From: JAGWAJ01 sp026707615
GTDB taxonomy: Bacteria > Acidobacteriota > Vicinamibacteria > Vicinamibacterales > UBA8438
Direction: 5' to 3'
DNA: 64,000 nt
Assembly (NCBI GenBank): GCA_965207595.1
Contig: CBDBMW010000012.1
Span: 372,001 to 436,000 of the forward strand
Shown here: piece by piece, positions 7,705-18,000 of the stretch
How the letters are laid out: each line of letters starts with the position of its first letter
How positions within the stretch are numbered: the stretch's first letter is position 1
Notes under the pieces: generated by a model
What the model was told of the DNA's origin: nothing
Seen by the model: the letters and a program-made list of their open reading frames with translations, nothing else
Database searches by the model: none
Made by a program: the position numbers and the translations under genes

Positions 7705-9165
7705 CTACGGCAACGGAAGCTGGCGGCTCTCCTTCTCGCGCGCCTGGTCGAAGGCGGCGCGGGGCTCGGGCGTGCGCACCTGCTCGAGCCAGAAGACGCC
7801 GTCGTAGGGGACGGAGTTGCCGCGAGTGCCGATGAGGTCCACGTCGCCGTCGCCGTCCATGTCGCGGACGAGGAACTTGTCGAACATGCCACGGACGCGG
7901 CGCGAGACGTCGTGGCGGATCCAGGTCCCGGCCGGGTCGCCGGGGTGCTCGAACCACGCCAGCCGGCCCGCGCGGTGGCCGGGCGAGATCTCGACGGCGT
8001 CGGCGTCGCGCGGGTCCTGGCTGTAGGCGCCCGAGAAGGCGTCCAGGCGGCCGTCGCCGTCGATGTCGGTCAGCACGAAGCCGACCAGGCGGTCGGGCGC
8101 GAGGCCGCCGATCGTGTGCGGTAGCCACGTATCGGCCGGATCCGCCGGCTGCTCGAGCCACGAAAGCCCGTTGCGCTCGTCCCGGATCGCGATATCGATG
8201 CGCCCGTCGCCGCTCAGGTCCGCGAAGTCCATGTTGAAGCCGGTGACCACCGCCTCCGGCCCGATCTCGATGCGGTGCTCGACGAACGCGATCTCGTCCT
8301 CGCTCACGTTCTCGAACCAGAAGATGCGGCGCTCCATGCGCGAGCCGCCGATGACGTCGAGGTCGCCGTCGCCATCCAGATCGAAGGGCTGCGAGTTGAT
8401 CGGCACGATGACGCGGGCCAGCTCGTGCTCCACCCAGGCGTCGCCGTCGAGCGGATCGTCAGGGACCGCGAACCAGGAAACCGGGTGCGTCTCGGTGGTG
8501 CCGCGCGGCGGGTTCTGGCCGCCCTTGTTGGCGGCGACGACCTCCGGCCGGCCGTCGTCGTCGAAGTCGGCCAGGAAGACCCGGATGTACGACCCGCGAT
8601 CGTCCGTGGAGGCGGGAATCACCCGCTTCCAGCGCGCGGCCCGCCCCGTGGCGCCGGGGTTCTCGAAGTAGATCAGGTGCGCGAGCTCGCAGGCCACGAC
8701 GACGTCCGGGTAGCCGTCACCGTTCACGTCGCCGATGGCGACATCCTCGGCCGCGCCCGCCTCCTCGCCTTCGGCCAGCGTGTAGAGGTCCCAGACGTCG
8801 GGATCCGCGGAGCCGTACGCAATACGGACGTGCCCGTCCGGCACGCCGTCGTAGGTGGTGTCGGATTCGTGCACGGAGACGATGTCGAGATGGCCGTCGC
8901 GGTCGAGGTCGGCCATCTCGAGGCCGTCGCTCCCCGCCAGGGCGACGCCGCCCACCTCGAGGTCGTCGATGATGTGCTCGCGCCAGGATATGTACGAGCC
9001 GTCGGCCGCGCGGGCGGCGGTCGCCGTGTCAGCGACGGTCGGCGTGTCGGCGGCCGCGGCGCCCGAGGACTGCCCCGGCGCCGCCGCGGCGGCCTGGCCG
9101 AGCCCGGTCAGCAGCGCGGCCAGCGGCAGCGCGAGCGTGGAAAGCCACCTGTTGCGTGCGCTCAC
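7705..9165 (-). CDS. Secreted VCBS/FG-GAP repeat protein
   Basis: A 486-aa protein with a signal peptide (about 1-30, Ala-rich cleavage region). Many calcium-binding turns of the DxDxDG type follow, such as DLDRDGHLD, DVNGDGYPD, DFDDDGRPE, DLDGDGDLD, DIDGDGRLD and DMDGDGDVD. These mark roughly seven blades of an FG-GAP/VCBS beta-propeller. Trp-Phe-Glu and WLEQP segments recur at the blade ends. No catalytic domain is visible. It is an extracellular or periplasmic binding protein of unknown ligand, transcribed away from the ATPase/DUF4276 pair's upstream side. Confidence 0.85.
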   Translation of the reverse strand: MSARNRWLSTLALPLAALLTGLGQAAAAAPGQSSGAAAADTPTVADTATAARAADGSYISWREHIIDDLEVGGVALAGSDGLEMADLDRDGHLDIVSVHESDTTYDGVPDGHVRIAYGSADPDVWDLYTLAEGEEAGAAEDVAIGDVNGDGYPDVVVACELAHLIYFENPGATGRAARWKRVIPASTDDRGSYIRVFLADFDDDGRPEVVAANKGGQNPPRGTTETHPVSWFAVPDDPLDGDAWVEHELARVIVPINSQPFDLDGDGDLDVIGGSRMERRIFWFENVSEDEIAFVEHRIEIGPEAVVTGFNMDFADLSGDGRIDIAIRDERNGLSWLEQPADPADTWLPHTIGGLAPDRLVGFVLTDIDGDGRLDAFSGAYSQDPRDADAVEISPGHRAGRLAWFEHPGDPAGTWIRHDVSRRVRGMFDKFLVRDMDGDGDVDLIGTRGNSVPYDGVFWLEQVRTPEPRAAFDQAREKESRQLPLP

Positions 9166-9276
9166 CAGTCACCTCCGGGAGGCCGGACGCTACTCGCCGG
9201 CCATTCGTCGCCTGCGGGTCCGCTTGGCGCCCAGCCTACCCGCCAGGAGTCCGCGCCGCTCGGCGGCGCCGACTCC

Positions 9277-10131
9277 CTATGGCTCGGTCGGCGCCGGATG
9301 GACGGTGACGGTCAGGTTCACCGGGCTGACGTGGACCGTGTCGTCCGCGACCGCCTGGAGGACGTAGGTGCCGGGCTCGGAGAAGCGCGCCGTCGTCACC
9401 GCCCGGCCGCCTCCGTCGAGCTGGACGACCTGCGGGTCGAACGTCACCCGGCCGGGACCGCGCCAGTGCAGCCACGTTACCGCGAGGCCGGTGGCCGCCG
9501 CCTGGCGCGGGTCGACCATCGCCTGCGACTTCGGTCCGCGGCGCACGTTGCGGCGCGCCAGCGCCTCGTTCGGCGGCGGGACGCCGTCGTCGCCGGCCAG
9601 CACCGCCAACTCGAGCCCGTCCGGGAGGGTGACCGAGCGTGCCGTCTCGCCGTCGACGCGGATCGCCGGGGCCTGGTTGTCGTCGTAGCCCTGGGCCGAG
9701 CCGGTGCCCCGGTTCAGCCGCATCACGTCGTGGTTGATCTCCCACACGGGCCACAGCGAGGCGAAGGCCTTGTCGGTTCGGCCGTTGTGCGTGACGGTCC
9801 AGACGAGGTCCTTGTCGCCCCAGTCGGCAGGCACGCGCACCTCGAAGACGAACTGCTGCCGGCGCGGGTAGAAGTGCGTCGGCTGCCCCTGGTCGGCGTC
9901 CCCCGGCTCCAGGAAGTTGTTCTCGCCGACGGGGATGACCGGCTGCTCCTCGTAGTTCCGGTTCAGGTAGCCGAACACCATGGTGAACGACCCGTCGGCG
10001 TTCCGCTCCCATCCTTCGAACACCGGCTGGACGTTCTGGCCGGCCAACCACCGGGTCTGCCCCTCCGCCGCTGCGCCGGCCAGGAGCACCGCCACGACCG
10101 CACAGATCACCGCGCGCATTGGTCTCATCAT
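9277..10131 (-). CDS. Secreted protein of unknown function with Ig-like C-terminus
   Basis: A 284-aa protein starting at either of two consecutive ATGs (10131/10128). A signal peptide (MRAVICAVVAVLLAGAAAEG) is followed by WLAGQNVQPVFEGWERNADG, a segment describing a beta domain found in secreted acidobacterial proteins. The C-terminal third (about 190-284) has the strand pattern of an Ig-like or PKD-like domain (ARFSEPGTYVLQAVADD). It lies downstream of and in the same direction as the haem/copper monooxygenase-like gene and may form an operon with it. I do not recognise a specific function. Confidence 0.7.
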   Translation of the reverse strand: MMRPMRAVICAVVAVLLAGAAAEGQTRWLAGQNVQPVFEGWERNADGSFTMVFGYLNRNYEEQPVIPVGENNFLEPGDADQGQPTHFYPRRQQFVFEVRVPADWGDKDLVWTVTHNGRTDKAFASLWPVWEINHDVMRLNRGTGSAQGYDDNQAPAIRVDGETARSVTLPDGLELAVLAGDDGVPPPNEALARRNVRRGPKSQAMVDPRQAAATGLAVTWLHWRGPGRVTFDPQVVQLDGGGRAVTTARFSEPGTYVLQAVADDTVHVSPVNLTVTVHPAPTEP

Positions 10132-10289
10132 CGAAGTCCCCGTGCGACCCGGGAGTCTGCTGCTCCGCTCAGCGCCGAGCCAACCCTCCCAACCTCGGGA
10201 AGTGCACCCCGCGCTACGACGCCGCCCCCCGGGGCAGGTGGGAGGCGGGCCGGCGGAGCCCGTGGCCGCGCCGGCCCGCCGAGAAGCCG

Positions 10290-11588
10290 TCAGTTGTCGT
10301 TGTCCGCCGCCGCTTCCCGCGCCTCGAGCTCGGCCTGGAAGTCCTCGTCGTTCAGCTCGTACCAGCTCACCCACGAGAAGCTCATGTCGTCGCTCGATCG
10401 CTGCCCGAAGCCGGCCCAGTTGCGCGGGTCGTCGTTCCAGCGGTTGCCCTCGGAGTTGTCGTGCCAGCTGATGACGTGCAGCGTCGTGCCCCGGGGCAGC
10501 AGCGGCCCGGCGTCGTCGGCGTAGTTGTAGACGATGTGCCAGCCGAAGTCCCAGTCCGCGCAGTTCAGCATCTCGGTCGTGTTGTCCGGGAAGATCGCTT
10601 CCAGGCACTGCCGCTTGCCGAGGTTGTGCAGGTGGGGCTGGAACCCGGTCAGGTGCGCGTTCTCCTTCAGGCGGAAGTAGCCGTCGTGGCGCACGTTGCT
10701 CTCGCCGGCCGGGATGTCGAGATCCTCGTTGTCGCCGACGTGGGCCGAGATGAGCTGCCGCTGCGGCTCGACGCCCCGCGGGTAGAAGGTCAGGCCCACC
10801 GCGGTGCGGTCGACGATCTCCCGCCCGATGGAGTGGTAGTGCATGTTGAAGCGGATCTTCGACCCGGCCTTGATCAGGCGGCCGTGCCCGTCCGGGAAGA
10901 TGTCGCCGTTCTTGCCCAGGGCATATTCGTTCAGGAAGCTCCCGAGGAAGCTGTCGGCGTCGGTCTCGTCGTTGACGACGCCGGTCACGGCGTGATGCAC
11001 CACGGGGAAGCTCTCCGCGCTCGGCTTCGTCTCGACCGCCTTTACCCAGCGGTCCTCCGTGAGCCCCGAGTCCGACTCCAGGTTGCCCCACCAGTCGGGC
11101 GCCTCGGCCGCCACGACGAACGGCTCGGGGATCTCGACGATCCAGTCCGGGGTCCCGATGTGCCACTCGTTCATCTGCTGGAACTCGACCGGGGGCGGCA
11201 TGTCGGCCGGATTGCCCCGCGGAGCCCCGCTGTCGACCCAGCGCGCGATGACGTCGATCTCCGTGTCGCTGAGCGACTTGTCTTCCTTGAAGTCCTGCAC
11301 GCCGATGTTCTTGTCGATGTACCACGGCGGCATGGTGCGGGTGACGACCTTCTCGCGGATGGACCGCGCCCAGGGCCGCGTCTCCTCGTAGGTCAGGAGC
11401 GACATCGGGGCGATGGATCCGGTCCGGTGGCACGCCTGGCACGACCGCTGCAGGATGGGCGCCACGTCGCGGGTGAACGTCACCTCGTGGTCGTCCTGCG
11501 CGGCGGCCGGCGTCGGCGCCGCGACGACACTGGCCGCGGCAATCAGGACCGCCGCGAAACCGAGCCGACGGAATCGGGTGCTCGACAT
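10290..11588 (-). CDS. Cytochrome c / copper type II monooxygenase-like secreted protein
   Basis: A 432-aa protein with a signal peptide (about 1-30). A haem-c motif CQACH lies at 50-54 within TRDVAPILQRSCQACHRTG. The rest resembles the two-domain DBM/PHM fold. His198-His199 (VVHHAV), His250/252 (MHYH) and His319/321 (PHLH) match the usual copper ligands. The position where a Met copper ligand is expected reads TTLHVISWH, so that ligand may be lost or replaced. It is a paralogue of the TPR-extended protein at 21.6-23.7 kb. It may oxidise a small organic substrate in the periplasm (inference). Confidence 0.8.
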   Translation of the reverse strand: MSSTRFRRLGFAAVLIAAASVVAAPTPAAAQDDHEVTFTRDVAPILQRSCQACHRTGSIAPMSLLTYEETRPWARSIREKVVTRTMPPWYIDKNIGVQDFKEDKSLSDTEIDVIARWVDSGAPRGNPADMPPPVEFQQMNEWHIGTPDWIVEIPEPFVVAAEAPDWWGNLESDSGLTEDRWVKAVETKPSAESFPVVHHAVTGVVNDETDADSFLGSFLNEYALGKNGDIFPDGHGRLIKAGSKIRFNMHYHSIGREIVDRTAVGLTFYPRGVEPQRQLISAHVGDNEDLDIPAGESNVRHDGYFRLKENAHLTGFQPHLHNLGKRQCLEAIFPDNTTEMLNCADWDFGWHIVYNYADDAGPLLPRGTTLHVISWHDNSEGNRWNDDPRNWAGFGQRSSDDMSFSWVSWYELNDEDFQAELEAREAAADNDN

Positions 11589-11738
11589 GTTCCAAGCCTC
11601 CTGAGCCCTCGACGGGCGCTCAGCGAACGGGAGGGCGGACGCCCCCGGGGCGCCGCCGCGTCGATCGCGTATTGTGACCCGAACCGGCCGCCGCCGCCAA
11701 CCCCTTCCCGGTGCACGCCTCGTCTGCGAGGCGCCGCT

Positions 11739-11924
11739 CTACCGATCCGCGCCGGCCCGCCCGACCAACGTTGTCAGCACCGTCTGCATGGTGGATTCGA
11801 GCCCGTCCACGCGGCCCGTCAGGCGGTCCACCTTGCCGTTGACCACGAGTAGGCCGATCACCGCCGCCACCCCGCTCACGGCACCGGTCAGAGCCCCGAT
11901 CATCGTGACGATCTCCACGCTCAC
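11739..11924 (-). CDS. Small single-TM protein with coiled-coil tail
   Basis: A 61-aa protein. The GTG start at 11924 is preferred because a GGGGGG tract precedes it at good spacing; upstream residues are low-complexity. One TM helix (about 6-28, TMIGALTGAVSGVAAVIGLL) is followed by a heptad-like amphipathic tail (KVDRLTGRVDGLESTMQTVL). It resembles small phage-holin or hemolysin XhlA-type membrane peptides in layout only. It stands between the PQQ dehydrogenase and the monooxygenase-like gene. Function is unknown. Confidence 0.55.
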   Translation of the reverse strand: MSVEIVTMIGALTGAVSGVAAVIGLLVVNGKVDRLTGRVDGLESTMQTVLTTLVGRAGADR

Positions 11925-12011
11925 GACATCCCCCCCCGATTCTCCAGCTCGCGACTGCGAACACCCCGCTGGATCAGTCCCTGTGCAATCCATGCAAAGC
12001 CGCTGCCGCCC

Positions 12012-14153
12012 CTACGGCTGGGGCCGTACCGTGAAGACGTACAGGGCGTTCCCGGTGTCGGGATGCGTGATCTCCGGGCTCAGCAGCGCCGGCACGCGCC
12101 GCGGGCTGCCGCCGCCCAGTCCGGTCGGGACCGCGATGAACTGCCTGCCGTCGACGCCGTACGTGATCGGGAAGCCCTGCACGGACGTGCCCAGCCGGGT
12201 CTCCCACAGCACCTCGCCCGTGGCGGCGTCCAGGGCGCGGAAGTTGCGGTCGACGTCGCCCGCGAAGGCGAGGCCGCCGCCGGTGGTCAGCACGGCGGTC
12301 GTGAACGCGGCCCGCTGCTCGATGCTCCAGCGCTCCTCGAGCGTCTCGACGTCGTAGGCCGCCAGCTTGCCCAGGTTGCCGCCGGTGCCCGGCATCTCGA
12401 ACCACTTCCGGTCCGCCTGCGAGCCGCCCGAGCCGATCTCCAGCGCCACCTCGCGGCCGGCAATCTCGAGGCAGCTCTGGCTCAGCGGAATGACGAGCGC
12501 GCCGGCGCCGGGGCTGTAGGCCATGGCGTGCCAGTTGTGGCCGCCGGCGGTGCTGGGGCAGACCGAGACCCAGTCGCCGATGCCGGCGTCGGCGATGTCC
12601 TGGCGGAAGGTGACGGCGCCGGTGACCGGATCGATCCGATCGAAGACGTTCTGGAAGACGGTCTCCGCGTGCCCGAGGAAGGCGCCCGACTCGCGATCGA
12701 TCTTCCAGAGGATGCCGTGCTTGCCGATGGTGAACAGCGCCCGGCGGCCGCCGGTGTCGATGAGCACCTGCTCGAAGCCCTCGTCGAGGTCGAGCGCCTC
12801 GCCGGGGACGTGCTGCCGGAACCAGCGGATCGACCCGTCGTCCGGGTCGAGGGCCAGGGTCGAGTTGGTATAGAGCGCCGGGTCGTGCACCGTGAGGCCG
12901 CGGCTGGCCGGCACCCACGGCTTGGCCTGCGCCACCGGCCAGTAGAGCAGCCCCAGGGCCGGGTCGTAGCTGCCGGGGATCCACGAATCGCCGCCGCCGC
13001 GCAGCGCCAGCGGCAGATCGCCCCACGAATCGCCGCCCGGCTCGCCCGGCGCGGCGATGGTGAGACGCCGCCACAGCTCCTCGCCCGTCGCCGCGTCGTG
13101 GGCGGTGACGAAGCAACTGTCGGGCATGAAGCGCGAGCAGCCGTTGATCCCGTTGATGACCTTGCCGTCGGCAACGATCGGTCCGCTGGAGTTCGCGTAG
13201 CCGTCGTTGTAGTCGGCCATGCGCGTCTCCCAGACCACCTCGCCGGTCCGCGCGTCGAGGGCCAGCATGTACGCGTCGCGCGTGCCCATGAACAACGTCC
13301 CGCCGTAGATCGCGAGGTTGCGGCTGCCCGCGCCTCGGAACGCCTCCGGCAGCGGGCGCCGGTACTCCCACAGCAGGGTCCCGGTGGCGGCGTCGAGCGC
13401 CTGCACGACGTTGCCGGGGCTGGCCAGGTACATCACGCCGTCGTAGACGAGGGGCGTCGGCTGGTTGCGCCCGTCGGCCATCGCCCACACCCAGGCGAGC
13501 TGCAGGCGGCCGACGTTGTCCCGGTCGATGGCGTCGAGCGGGCTGTAGCCCCAGCCGTCGTAGGTGCGGCGGTACATCAGCCAGTCGTTCGGATCGGGCT
13601 CGCGCAGCATCGCGTCGGTCACCGGCGGGCGCTCCGCGATGGGCCGCAGGAGCCGTGTGCCGTCCCGCCCGGCGCCCGGCCGCCCGGACAGGGCGGCCAA
13701 CGGCGCGGCGGAGGGAGGCGCCCCCGCGGCACCGCCGGGCGGAGCGGCCGGGAGCGGCGCGGCGGAGAGCGCCACGTCACCCGCCGGGAATCCGTTGGCC
13801 TGCAGGATGTACGCTGCGATGCGCTTGTAGTCCGCGGGCGGGAGCGAGCCGGGGGCATCGGGCGGCATCGTCGCCGCGACGAACTCGATCAGCGCGGCGG
13901 CCGACTGGTCTCCCCAGCCACCCCGGAAGGTCGGCCCGGCCAGCTCCGGCGCCTCGAACGAGCCGCTCAGGTTGGGCATGTGGCACGACGCGCACGCCTG
14001 GTCGTACGCGGCCCGGCCGGCGTCCGCCTCGGCCGCGGTGTAGGTCGCCGCGTCCAGCTGTGCCGCGGCGTCGGGCGGCGTCAGCGCGGCCGCGCCGAGC
14101 AGCACCATCCAGACACACACGCCCGCGCCACCACCGCGTCGTCGTCGCTGCAT
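12012..14153 (-). CDS. Cytochrome c-PQQ quinoprotein dehydrogenase fusion
   Basis: A 713-aa protein starting at ATG 14153, which follows GGGGAGGA at good spacing. Its order is signal peptide, cytochrome c domain (CASCH near residue 54, with TMPPDAPG supplying a Met ligand), an Ala/Pro linker, and an eight-bladed PQQ propeller from about 155 on. Propeller markers include YSPLDAIDRDNV, ALDAATGTLLWEY, ALDARTGEVVWET and LGTSVQGFPITYG. The order is the reverse of type II alcohol dehydrogenases, where haem is C-terminal. It would oxidise an alcohol or related substrate in the periplasm and hand electrons to the haem. A paralogue with the same order is at 29.6-31.8 kb. Confidence 0.9.
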   Translation of the reverse strand: MQRRRRGGGAGVCVWMVLLGAAALTPPDAAAQLDAATYTAAEADAGRAAYDQACASCHMPNLSGSFEAPELAGPTFRGGWGDQSAAALIEFVAATMPPDAPGSLPPADYKRIAAYILQANGFPAGDVALSAAPLPAAPPGGAAGAPPSAAPLAALSGRPGAGRDGTRLLRPIAERPPVTDAMLREPDPNDWLMYRRTYDGWGYSPLDAIDRDNVGRLQLAWVWAMADGRNQPTPLVYDGVMYLASPGNVVQALDAATGTLLWEYRRPLPEAFRGAGSRNLAIYGGTLFMGTRDAYMLALDARTGEVVWETRMADYNDGYANSSGPIVADGKVINGINGCSRFMPDSCFVTAHDAATGEELWRRLTIAAPGEPGGDSWGDLPLALRGGGDSWIPGSYDPALGLLYWPVAQAKPWVPASRGLTVHDPALYTNSTLALDPDDGSIRWFRQHVPGEALDLDEGFEQVLIDTGGRRALFTIGKHGILWKIDRESGAFLGHAETVFQNVFDRIDPVTGAVTFRQDIADAGIGDWVSVCPSTAGGHNWHAMAYSPGAGALVIPLSQSCLEIAGREVALEIGSGGSQADRKWFEMPGTGGNLGKLAAYDVETLEERWSIEQRAAFTTAVLTTGGGLAFAGDVDRNFRALDAATGEVLWETRLGTSVQGFPITYGVDGRQFIAVPTGLGGGSPRRVPALLSPEITHPDTGNALYVFTVRPQP

Positions 14154-14205
14154 CAGCGTCCTCCCCACCGGCACTCGAACGTCTCCCGGGAACCAGCGAC
14201 GGCGC

Positions 14206-14721
14206 TCAGAAGCCCGGCGGCGTCTCGTCCGCGGACGGCCCGTAGAGCGACGGGACGGGGACGTCGTTGATGCGCAGGTACACCCCGAGCTGCGCCCGAT
14301 GGTGGATGAGGTGGTTCATGACGAAGCTGCGGAGCACGGCGACCTTCGGGAGCGAGAACAGCACGGTGCCGTTGCTCAGCAGCGTCCACGGCTTCATCAG
14401 CTCGGCGTCGCTCGCGCCGGCGATCGCCGCGCGAGCCTCGGCGCACGTCCGGTCGAACGTCGCGACGAGCTCGGCCGTGCTCGCGGGCGGGGGAGGCGGA
14501 TCCATCGGCTTCCCCCCGGGGTTCATGTCGAGCTGGTCCTGGGCGACGGTCAGCGTGCCCCAGGACGGCAGGTTGGCGAGATGCCCGGCCAACCAGATCA
14601 TCGAGCCGGACTTCGGGTGCGGCTTCCAGTCGAACTTGTCCTCCGGCACGCGCTCCAGCGTCTTGCGGACGCCGGCGGCCTCCTGATCGAACTCCGGCAG
14701 CAGACTCTCACTGATCGCCAT
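14206..14721 (-). CDS. DinB family protein
   Basis: A 171-aa four-helix protein. Histidines that could bind metal appear in AGHLAN (about 46) and NHLIHHRAQLGVYLR (about 137-148), the normal DinB/YfiT pattern. It opens with SESLLPEFDQEAAGVRKTLERVP, typical for the family. Members include thiol-dependent transferases, but the substrate is not known here. It precedes the PQQ dehydrogenase gene in the same direction and is divergent from the TonB-dependent receptor. A second DinB protein is at the right end of the window. Confidence 0.9.
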   Translation of the reverse strand: MAISESLLPEFDQEAAGVRKTLERVPEDKFDWKPHPKSGSMIWLAGHLANLPSWGTLTVAQDQLDMNPGGKPMDPPPPPASTAELVATFDRTCAEARAAIAGASDAELMKPWTLLSNGTVLFSLPKVAVLRSFVMNHLIHHRAQLGVYLRINDVPVPSLYGPSADETPPGF

Positions 14722-15027
14722 GTCGTCTCCCTCGCATCGGACGCCGCGGTCCGCGCCGGCCGGAGCCGCCCGTCGGCCCGCGGCCGGATTCCGCACGAAA
14801 CCGCCGGTACCCCGGCTCCCTGAACTCCCGGATCGCGCCCGGCACCCAGGTGCGGCTCCGGAGGCCGCGAAGACCCGGAAGCGCTCCCGGACCCGAGGCC
14901 CGATCCCGTCCCCACAGTCTACCGGAGAGCATCCGCGCGACCGGCCGCGATTCTGCGTGCGTGGTACGCGCCCGTCACTGCACCGCGGCGTCGTTCTCCG
15001 TAGGATCTCCAGGAGGAGGCAACCAAG
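14722..15027. other. Divergent intergenic region
   Basis: This 306-nt stretch lies between the DinB gene (leftward) and the first Oar-like receptor (rightward). No convincing coding frame was found. An AGGAGGAGG tract at about 15010-15018 is the ribosome binding site of the receptor gene. It should hold the promoters of both genes, but I could not pick out clear -35/-10 boxes. Confidence 0.5.
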
Positions 15028-18000
15028 ATGATTCGTCGTGCGTCGTCGTGGAAGTTCGTGGCGTCGGTTGCGGTCGCCGGGGTGGTGGGAGCAGGCACCG
15101 CCATCCAGGCCCAGAACGCCACTACGGGAACCATCGGCGGGGTGGTGCGCGACGCGCAGCAGGGCGTGCTCCCCGGCGCGAGCATCGTCGCCACCCATGC
15201 CCCGACCGGAACGCGCTACGAGGTGTTCACCCGCGCGGACGGGCGCTTCGACCTGCTGAACGTGCAGGTCGGCCCCTACGACCTGGAGATCGCACTCGGT
15301 GGATTCGGGACGCAGTCGCGGACCGGCGTCGTCGTCGCCCTCGGGGAAGCCACCGAGGTCCCCGTCACGCTGCAGCTCGCCGCGGTGACCGAGACCGTCG
15401 AGGTGACGGCCGAGGCGAGCGCGCTGTTCTCGCCGTCGCGATCCGGCACGACGGCCGGCGTCGAGACCGGCCTCATCGAGACGCTGCCGACGCTGGAACG
15501 GAGTCTCCAGGACTTCGCGCGCACGAACCCGTTCTTCGTCAAGACCAGCCGCAACGCCGACTCGGAGAGCTTCCTGAGCGTGGCCGGCCGGAGCGGCCGC
15601 TACAACAACATCCAGATCGACGGCGCCGTCAACAACGACCTGTTCGGGCTGGCCCGGCAGGGGACGCCGGGCGGGCAGGCCAACACGCAGCCGATCAGCC
15701 TCGACGCGGTGAGCGAGCTGCAGCTCGTCGTGGCCCCGTACGACGTCCGCCAGAGCGGCTTCTCGGGCGGCGGCATCAACGTCATCACGCGGAGCGGGGC
15801 GAACCGCTTCAGCGGCACCGCCTACCTCTACAACCGCAACGAGGGACTGGTCGGGCGCGGCATCGACGACGTGCCCATCGCCACCTTCTTCGATCGCCAG
15901 CAGGGGGCGAGCCTGGGCGGGCCGCTCGTCCGGAACCGCGCCTTCTTCTTCGCCAACGTCGAGACGCAGCGCCGCGAGACCCCCGTCGGCTACTCGCTCG
16001 ACGGCTCGTCGGGCGTGGACTTCGGCTACCTCGCCACCGGACAGCGGATCGTCGACGTCGCCCGCGCGCGCTACGGGTACGACATCCCGGGGGGCTTCGG
16101 CGAGTTCACCCGCGGCAACCCGAACGACAAGGTCTTCGTGCGGACCGACATCAACCTCTCGGCGGCGCACCGCCTGTCGGTCCGGCACAACCACATCGAC
16201 GCCAACGCCGAGGTCGGGTCGCAGTCGAACTTCCGCTACCGCTTCGCGGACAACTTCTACCTGTTCCGGAGCCGCACCAACTCGACCGTCGCCCAGCTCA
16301 ACAGCACGTTCGGCAGCGCCTTCAACCTCGCGCGGGTGAGCTACCAGCGCGTCCGCGACCGCCGCGGGCCGCAGACGGCTCCCTTCCCGCAGGTCACCAT
16401 CGACCTCGAGGGAGGCGAGGACATCCGCTTCGGGACGGAGCAGTTCTCGACCGCGAACCGGCTCGACCAGGACATCCTCGAGATCCACAACGACCTGACC
16501 TGGGTGCGCGGCCGGCACCAGTTCACGATCGGCACCCACAACGAGCTGTTCCGCTTCGACAACCTCTTCATCCGCGACAACTTCGGCGTCTACGAGTTCG
16601 CGAGCCCCGAGCTCTTCGCCGAGGGCCTGGCCCAGTCCTACAGCTACAGCTTCTCGCGCACCGCCGACCCGCGGCAGGCGGCGGAGTTCTGGGTCTACCA
16701 GCTCGGGTTCTACGCCGGCGACCAGTGGCGGGTGCGCGACGACCTGTCGCTGACCTACGGCATCCGCCTCGACGCGCCCATCTTCCCCGACACGCCGTCG
16801 GCCAACCCGCTCGTCGAGTCGCTGTACGGGCGGGGCACCGACGTCGTGCCGCGGACGCGCAACTGGTCTCCCCGCATGGGCTTCAACTACGACCTCAGCC
16901 CGCAGGCGCGGAACCGCCAGCAGGTGCGGGGCGGCCTCGGGCTGTTCCACGGGCGCACGCCCTACGTGTGGCTCTCGAACCAGTACTCCAACACCGGCAA
17001 CGAGTTCCAGCGGATCCGGGTCTTCTTCGACCCCGCCAACCGGATTCCGTTCTCGCCCGACCCGACCGCGCAGCCGACCGACATCGGCTCGGCGTCCACG
17101 AACGAGATCAACCTCGTCGATCCCGACTACCGCTTCCCGCAGCTCCTGCGCGGCAACCTCGCCTACGACCGGGAGCTCGGCTTCTTCGACCTCGTCGGGA
17201 GCGTGGAGCTGCTCTTCTCGAAGACCGTGCGCGACATCGACTACCGGAACCTCAACCTCGTGGCGACGGGCGCCGCGCCCGACGGCCGGCCGACGCACTC
17301 GCGCCTGCACCGCGACTTCAGCAACGTCGTCCTGCTGACCAACACCAACCGGGGCAGCAGCTGGACGGTGGCCACGAAGCTCGACAAGCGGTTCCGCGAC
17401 AACTGGTTCCTCAGCGGCTCCTACCTCTACGGCGAATCGCGCACCGTCAACGACGGAGCGTCGAGCCAGGCGACGTCGAACTGGCGCTACAACTACACCG
17501 ACGGGAACCCCAACGCCGTGCCGCTGGCGGTCTCGGACTTCTCGCCCGGCCACCGCGTGAACCTCTCGGGCTCGTACCGCATTCCCGCCGGGCCGGCCGG
17601 CATCACGCTGTCGACCTTCTACAGCGCGCAGCAGGGACGGCCCTACAGCTACCTCGACGGGAGCGACAGCAACGGCGACGGCACGCGCGGCAACGACCTG
17701 CTCTACGTGCCGCGCGACGCCGGCGAGGTGGTCGTCACCAACGGCACCTTCGACGACCTGATGCGCTTCCTCTCGGCCGGCTGCAACGTCACGCCGGGCG
17801 CGATCCTGCCGCGGAACTCCTGCCGGGGCCCTTGGATCTACACGCTCGACTTCCACCTGGGCGTCGACATGCCCATCGGCCGCAACGAGCTGGAGTTCTT
17901 CCTCGACGTCCAGAACCTGATCAACGCGTTCGACGCCCGGAACGGCCTCCTGGAGTTCGCCTTCTTCCAGAATCTCCAGCCGGTCCGCTCGAGCGTCGAC

